Shown: positions 58,901-64,000 of the stretch, piece after piece
How positions within the stretch are numbered: the stretch's first letter is position 1
Layout: every line of letters begins with the position of its first letter
NCBI GenBank assembly: GCA_015499995.1
Contig: JADNRV010000025.1
Coordinates: 186,001 to 250,000, forward strand
DNA from: Flammula alnicola
Taxonomy: Eukaryota; Basidiomycota; Agaricomycetes; Agaricales; Strophariaceae
DNA: 64,000 bases
Reading direction: 5' to 3'
Position numbers and translations under genes: made by a program
The notes under the pieces: model-generated
The model's input: only the letters and a program-made list of their open reading frames with translations
What the model was told of the DNA's origin: nothing
Databases searched by the model: none

Positions 58901-60983
58901 ACCAAGTAAATCAAAATCGAGGAAAGGACTCCCAAAGTCATCTCTGCATACATACCTCAGTAATAACTGACATCCAATCCATATCCTCTGTGATGGCCAT
59001 GCGCGCATGAGCATTCTGTTCGCGTATAAGATAGCAACGAGACAACTTGAGAAAGGAACTTCTTAACAGCACATAAGACCAGAACAACTCACATTTCCCA
59101 GTAATTGGTCATTGATCAGTATTGATGGGTGGACTCTCTGAAACGTGTCATTATCGCCACCTATCGATAAGACAAAAAATAAATATAACCCACGAGAGTT
59201 ACATCCAACTTGGAGTCGTGAATTGGTTGAAAGTTGTGGCAGTCCCGCGTGGACTTGGAGACATCCGAAGAGTCGCCAGAGTTCGTTCGACCACTCGTGT
59301 TTCCAGAAGAGCTTGGAACATTAGAATTGCTAGAGCCACTAGCGTAGGCACTGGTTGGAATGTTCGAGCCATCTTCAACGTTGGAAGTTAGGCCGGAATC
59401 GAGTCCCAGTTTTTCCCACACGTCCTTTTCAAGCGTAACGTTTAGCGTGCGTACAAATAAACATTGGTTTCTGAAGACAGCCGGGGGGCTTTCCTCGCAT
59501 TGATCAAGCTGCATCTTCAGTTCTTCGATTTCCTCGGTATCAGGCCCCGCCCTAACTTCAGCCATGCCGGTGGACTCCCAGCCATATACACGGCCAACGC
59601 TGCTCTGTCCTGTCGGTCTGAGTCGAAGCCTCATGCGTTCACTCTGCGCAGTTACGTTTGCGAAGGCCGCCATTCCCCAGGCCGACGTTTTGTCGCAACC
59701 TATGACGAGGCGTATATCGCCATTTTTTGCTTCGAGGCCACGTACTTTATTGGCATATACATACCAATGCTCTGCGTTGGCAGACATATATTCCCTGAAC
59801 CTAGACACGTTTCCAAGATCATGCGAATTTGACCCGAGGGGCATCGCAAGTATAGCTCCCTCGGAGGCAGACGATTCAAATGTCAAGCCACTGAATAATC
59901 GAAATATAGATTATTCCGTTGCGTGAATTAAAAAAATTGCTTACGGTGAATCGCCATCACGCTGCGATCTTTCTATCGAGGCACTTCCAAGATAGGTGTC
60001 AGCCTTGAACTCGGAATATTCGCGGATATCCCGGGACCTGAGGGGTGGATCCAAGGGCGAGAAGTTCTCCGGAAGGTCCTCTTGTTCATTAATGGGATCA
60101 TCGTGCGGTAGACATATGTTGAACAAAAAATCAAAGGCGCCAGACGCCGTGATAATGCCTACGTCGCCAACGACAATGCCTCGCTTTTGATATTGTACCG
60201 GAAGGCGTTTGTTAGGTTCAGGTATCCACAAAGGAGATCCACGGCGCTTGACAGAAAGGTGCCGATAAAATATTTCACAGCTCTTTTCTTGCCAAGGAAG
60301 AGGTAATGGTGCTGTCTTCATTGCAGCATCGTGGGGACCTGATGTGCAAATAAGGCAACATTTCACTTACTGTCAGTTAGGAGACTCACGCATATCCTGA
60401 TTGGATCCCCTGGTTTCCGCATCACTGCGCGTTCGAGAGCTGTCTTCCTGTTGACTTACCGTCTGATCTCCCAGGTCATCTTCTAAACTTCCTGGCGTAT
60501 TTTCTAACATCGACATTAGGTAAGACGCCGAAAAATACACCGAGACGTACGATTTGCATGAATTGTAATGTTGAATTGATGGTGCCCGATGCTGTTAAAA
60601 CGTCCACCATGTATATCAACGTTGTTTGGGGAGTGAAGAATAGAGCTCTGAGGTTCTAAATGAGAAAGTCTAATCAACGAACATTAGGTGACTTGTATTG
60701 GATTCACAGACAGACATTTAAGATGAGGCGCAACCACTTACCCGGCGTGAACTTCTGGACGGAGGTTAAATCCTTTCACCATCGGGCCTGGGGAAGGACC
60801 ACTTTGTGTTGATGAAATTTGGTGTTCATCTTGGAGCAGAAAAGGCACTAGACGTCGAAGCCATCCACCGCCTCCTCTAGAGCCTCCACTGTGGTCGTCA
60901 TCCTAACCAAACCACCATGCATTTAGTCGACTGTTTTTGGTGAGGGGCAGGCTCACCATTTCAGATGAACCAGAATTGAACAT
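55977..60983 (-). CDS. Array gene 2: GGxFN leader, two-block core, proline-rich exon modules
   Basis: Starts MFNSGSSEM at 60983. An early exon carries VDIHGGRFNSIGHHQFNITI, the kind of beta-type leader that often precedes NACHT domains in agaricomycete NLRs; no NACHT follows. Block 1 (59941-60366) has GIVVGDVGIITASGAFDFLF and CLPHDDPINEQEDLPENF. Block 2 (about 59220-59886) has GAILAMPLGS, SANAEHWYVYANKVRG, IRLVIGCDKTSAWGMAAF and NQCLFVRTLNV. Part 3 has RVHPSILINDQLLGN, ITEDMDWMSVITE and LFERIMNAYEAIVDEK. In-phase splicing then leads from 58660 into three disordered Pro/Ser-rich modules ending at 55977. Two of these repeat the exon pair SYEQ|PIDTRLRLPSNT|E-DYRN. The far 3' part could instead be a separate gene. 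Confidence 0.65.
57040..58150 (-). repeat. Tandemly duplicated exon-intron module inside array gene 2
   Basis: Sequence around 57975-58140 and around 57065-57225 is nearly the same over exon and intron. Both have the plus-strand string TCATGAATTTAAACGTACTT followed by TCGTAAGAAGGA. Both have GAGTATCGAT followed by GGCTGGATA. Spacing is about 915 bp. Exon borders and phases are kept, so each copy adds an in-frame module. Confidence 0.75.
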
Positions 60984-61699
60984 TCCTGGCCTTAAAAAGA
61001 GTTCACCCTATGCAATTACGAAGAAAGGATGGTATTCTGTCCAATGTTGGAGAGGGAAAAAGGGTTGAATGTGGAACGCAGTTGTCAAGTAGCCTATTAT
61101 TTAGACGCCCAGATGAACTGTGGGACTTCGTGACTCATCCAGAACGCGTTAGCGTTGTAACAGCCTTACACTGCTTCAATGAAGTTGCAATGATCTTTGT
61201 CATTCTGTTTTGAGCATCGTGCATACATTTTATTCCAACGACAAGTCTAAGCTAAGTGCTATGATCACCTCATAATCCTTTTTACGTAACAATGTGTGTG
61301 CGCGAAAAGCGTCGTCCTGTGCTCCGCCGTCAGCTACGTCCAGTCCTTCCGGCTTGTTCAAGAGCAGTGTGCCACGGTATTGCTGATAAATAGTCACTAT
61401 TTATCAGCAATACCGTAGTAGTATGTTCCTGTTCTTGAAAATCATAACGTCCACCTTCAATTTGCAGTGAATACCGACAGCCGCCGTAGATGACATGCTG
61501 CGGCCTTTCTTTTGTGCCACAACTACAACAATATGAAGTGAGGGTAGTGATGTCGTCAACGCGGAGTCCGGACAACGGCCGTTATATTATATAGTGGCTT
61601 GGAAGCCAATTTGACGTTGAATAGAGGAAAACATACACATACAGTGCGCGGCGAAACAAAGACATATATAGAGAAATGGAACGCGAACTTGAAGTCCGA
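60984..61699. other. Intergenic between array genes 2 and 3
   Basis: Contains the palindrome at 61374-61416. The minus ORF at 61330-61575 reads through that palindrome and has no recognisable domain. Confidence 0.45.
61374..61416. repeat. 43-nt near-perfect palindrome
   Basis: Arms of 21 bp (61374-61394 and 61396-61416) pair perfectly around a single C: ACGGTATTGCTGATAAATAG then T, mirrored on the other side. This is much longer than a typical factor-binding site. Confidence 0.9.
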
Positions 61700-64000
61700 T
61701 TACACAAATTCCCGACGTAATAATTCATAATTATCAGCCGCGTAATGGACACCTTGAATAAATCAAGTCAATACCATCGAAAGAAATGTGATCTAATCAA
61801 AATACACCGTACCTCCTTGATTTTCAAGCAATGAAGCGGCGTATCGCCTCCCAGTTGGCCGCTGATTAACATGAATACTGCTCATCGACGACATTCGCGT
61901 TAACATGCGGGTGATACTGAAGTCTCGACCCCGAGAGGCCGTTCTGTCTGAAGTGGGGCTGCGATCGTTATTCGGGAAATAGGTTTGCCAGGTCTCCTCG
62001 TCCAAACGAAGAGAGGAAATGATCACCCCGATACATTGGTTCATGGGGGGTTTCTCTCCACGCAGTGCATCTAATTCTCGGGCAGAAGGTCCTGCCCTTA
62101 TCTTCCACTTGTTGTCGGGCGTATCCCATTGGTATTCAAATCGATTGTTGGAATTCGCAGAAAACCTGGCATGGATAGACTGCTTGACATCGTTCTTGGA
62201 CGTAAACGCTGCGATACCCCATGTCCTGGCGCAGTGCGTCCCATGAACGAAAAGGAGAGAACCATTTGATATGTTAGGAATGTGTCGTGCGATCGCGTGT
62301 TGATACCATGAAGCCGCATGCTCAAGAAAATATTGCTTGACCTCCGGCAACTGGAAGAATTGAGCACGCAGGGTAGATGATGACCCCCCATGTGGTAAAA
62401 CGATTATCGCCGCCTTGCGCCCTGATCTCCTCTCCATCGAGAACTCATAAAAACTTGTATACACACAAGGATTGATTAAGCATGGCTAAGAATGTGAGAA
62501 GGAAGGAATGTAGCTCACGTTTTCGACCTCGAATCGTCAACTCTTCTGATGTTGTCGCTCAGATAGACGCATCGCTGCTGAATGTCGACCTGTTTGATGA
62601 AGGGGCGAGGATCGACCTGAAGATGACGGTGATGGGAGGGAGGAGGAGGAATAGCACCAGCAGCGTTGTTCGCTTCGAATGACTGGAAGATATTGAAAAG
62701 ACAGTGAAATTCGCCAGACTCATCGAGATAGCCAAGGTCCCCCGCTTCAACGCCACGTAGCGTGCCATTGCAGCTCCGGAGCGTCGGAGAAGGATACCAC
62801 AGAGGCATTGTATCGTCATCTACGATTTTCGATTCCATATACAGCGGAATATGGTCGGTGCTAGACTTCTTGTGTATCCAGTTCTAAGGAGATTCAACGA
62901 CATTTGTGAATATCGCGACTAGATCGAAGCAAGTTAACGAGTACCTCAATGTCCTTTTTCCTTTGGAATGGGATGAGAGACGGGTAGCCTAAGAGTTTGT
63001 TAGATTATATACATTCGCATACCGAGGAATTGTTCGTACCAATGGATTGCACCTTCGGTTTATCCGGTATCGTGGATATTGACGAATACGACGCGTGAGA
63101 AGTAGCAGTATGATAGATTTGCGATTCCTCTATTGTCTGATGAAATATTTGTCAAGACTTTAATCAGCGGTTGGGGATGGAGAACGCACCGTGAGCTTTC
63201 TCGCTGGTGGTCCGAGTGACGTTCGCGCCATCATTTGCTGTGTTGCACCTAAAAGAAAATCGGAAGGAAAACATCAGAATAGAATGCCAAGACAAGCCTC
63301 GCAGTAACGAATACCAACCGAGTTCTTGCTGATACCGGAACGGGTGCCCTGGTGGAGGGTGATTGGGTGAAGGGTAGATCTGAAGCAATGAATCGCGGGC
63401 CCGTCAGGAACTTCACGAGAACATATTGAGGGTCATGCGGCAAAGTCTTACCAGGCCTGTGGGCATTGATTCTGGTAACCAAGAGCTCGAGGACGCCGAA
63501 TTCGTGCCTTCGTCAATGTCAATCACTCTGCAAGTAACCAGTCCAACGAAAGAAAAAGCACACCAGAAGGATTCTGCCATGCTTCTGGAGCCATTTGACG
63601 CTGGCCTGGAGGCGGTTGAGGGCCGACAGAAGCAGGAATTTGAGTTATCTTATCTGTTGATCTGGCTGTAGGAGCCGGGTTTCGACTACTGGTGTTTCCG
63701 TAACCTCCTGCAGGGTTTTGCTGACTAGGACCGTCTCTTGAATGTCCAACCCAGCGCCGATCAGTGTTCTCTTCTTGCCCTCTATCTCGAGGAAGGGGCT
63801 GCGTGTTTTGAATATCATGCCATGCTCCTCCTCCTCCTTGACTGCTTTGTCTGACAGCAGGCGGAGGTCCGCCCCCAAGAGAAGGTAATCCCCTCGTAGA
63901 GTCGTTCGAGCTGGATGAAGACAAATGGTTTCCACTGCTACTCGAATGGCCGCTCGGCGGGCTCCGGTGACTATGTCCATCGTCTTTTGGTCGCCACCCC
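61700..64000 (-). CDS. Array gene 3: proline-rich modules then two-block core (runs off right edge)
   Basis: Later exons are 62519..62883, 61813..62453 and 61700..61752, the last giving GVHYAADNYELLRREFV and a stop. Block 1 reads MPLWYPSPTLRSCNGTLRGV, then EAGDLGYLDESGEFHCLFNI. Block 2 reads AAIIVLPHGGSS, EHAASWYQHAIARHI, GSLLFVHGTHCARTWGIAAF and NQCIGVIISSLRLDEETW. Key positions have drifted from the other copies: GDLG for GDVG and GTHC for GCDK. Upstream exons (63160-64000) are Pro/Gln/Gly-rich and match the last module of gene 2 (PGGY, QM-EAW, the same intron after the EAW-P-G motif). The 5' end lies outside the window. Reading order and phases are mostly clear from 63120 leftward. Confidence 0.65.

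Overview
The window is nuclear DNA of a filamentous basidiomycete, most likely an agaricomycete. The genes are cut by many 48-70 bp GT-AG introns. DUF6533-type membrane proteins, an F-box protein and NACHT/NLR-type proteins are of the kinds common in mushroom-forming fungi, and a Kex2-type repeat secretory protein is present. No rRNA, tRNA or CRISPR could be supported. Exon coordinates given as lists were checked by hand for splice sites and reading phase. Where only a range is given, the exon chain is partly resolved.

Layout. 1-4.8 kb: 5' part of an SCD6/LSM14 RNA-binding protein gene, then a possibly damaged DUF6533-like membrane protein gene. 5-6.3 kb: a secreted protein made of six near-identical 33-residue repeats bounded by dibasic sites. 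6.3-13 kb: poorly recognised genes, a long inverted repeat and two unknown disordered proteins. 13-21 kb: mitochondrial ribosomal protein mL54, a 15-exon MFS drug/H+ antiporter, a C15 pyroglutamyl peptidase and a small unknown protein. 21.4-23 kb: a gag-only element between direct repeats. 23.8-41 kb is mostly housekeeping: TFIIIC subunit TFC6, an MDR-type oxidoreductase, a large GT2 membrane glycosyltransferase, a KRE6/SKN1 beta-glucan synthesis protein, COA1 and an F-box protein.

41.9-44.3 kb: three copies of a 104-107 residue protein that I do not recognise; a fourth copy lies at 23.1 kb. 45.5-51.6 kb: an LDB19/ART1 arrestin adaptor and the U2 snRNP protein CUS1/SF3B2.

52.3 kb to the right edge is a minus-strand tandem array of three related genes. 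They share an uncharacterised two-block core (block 1 centred on GDVG...FNI, block 2 on LPxG...HWY...GCDK). One copy carries a truncated NACHT NTPase, one carries an NLR-like GGxFN leader, and two are attached to duplicated proline-rich exon modules. This array is the best candidate for an undescribed system. The KEP-like repeat protein and the four-copy small protein family come next.
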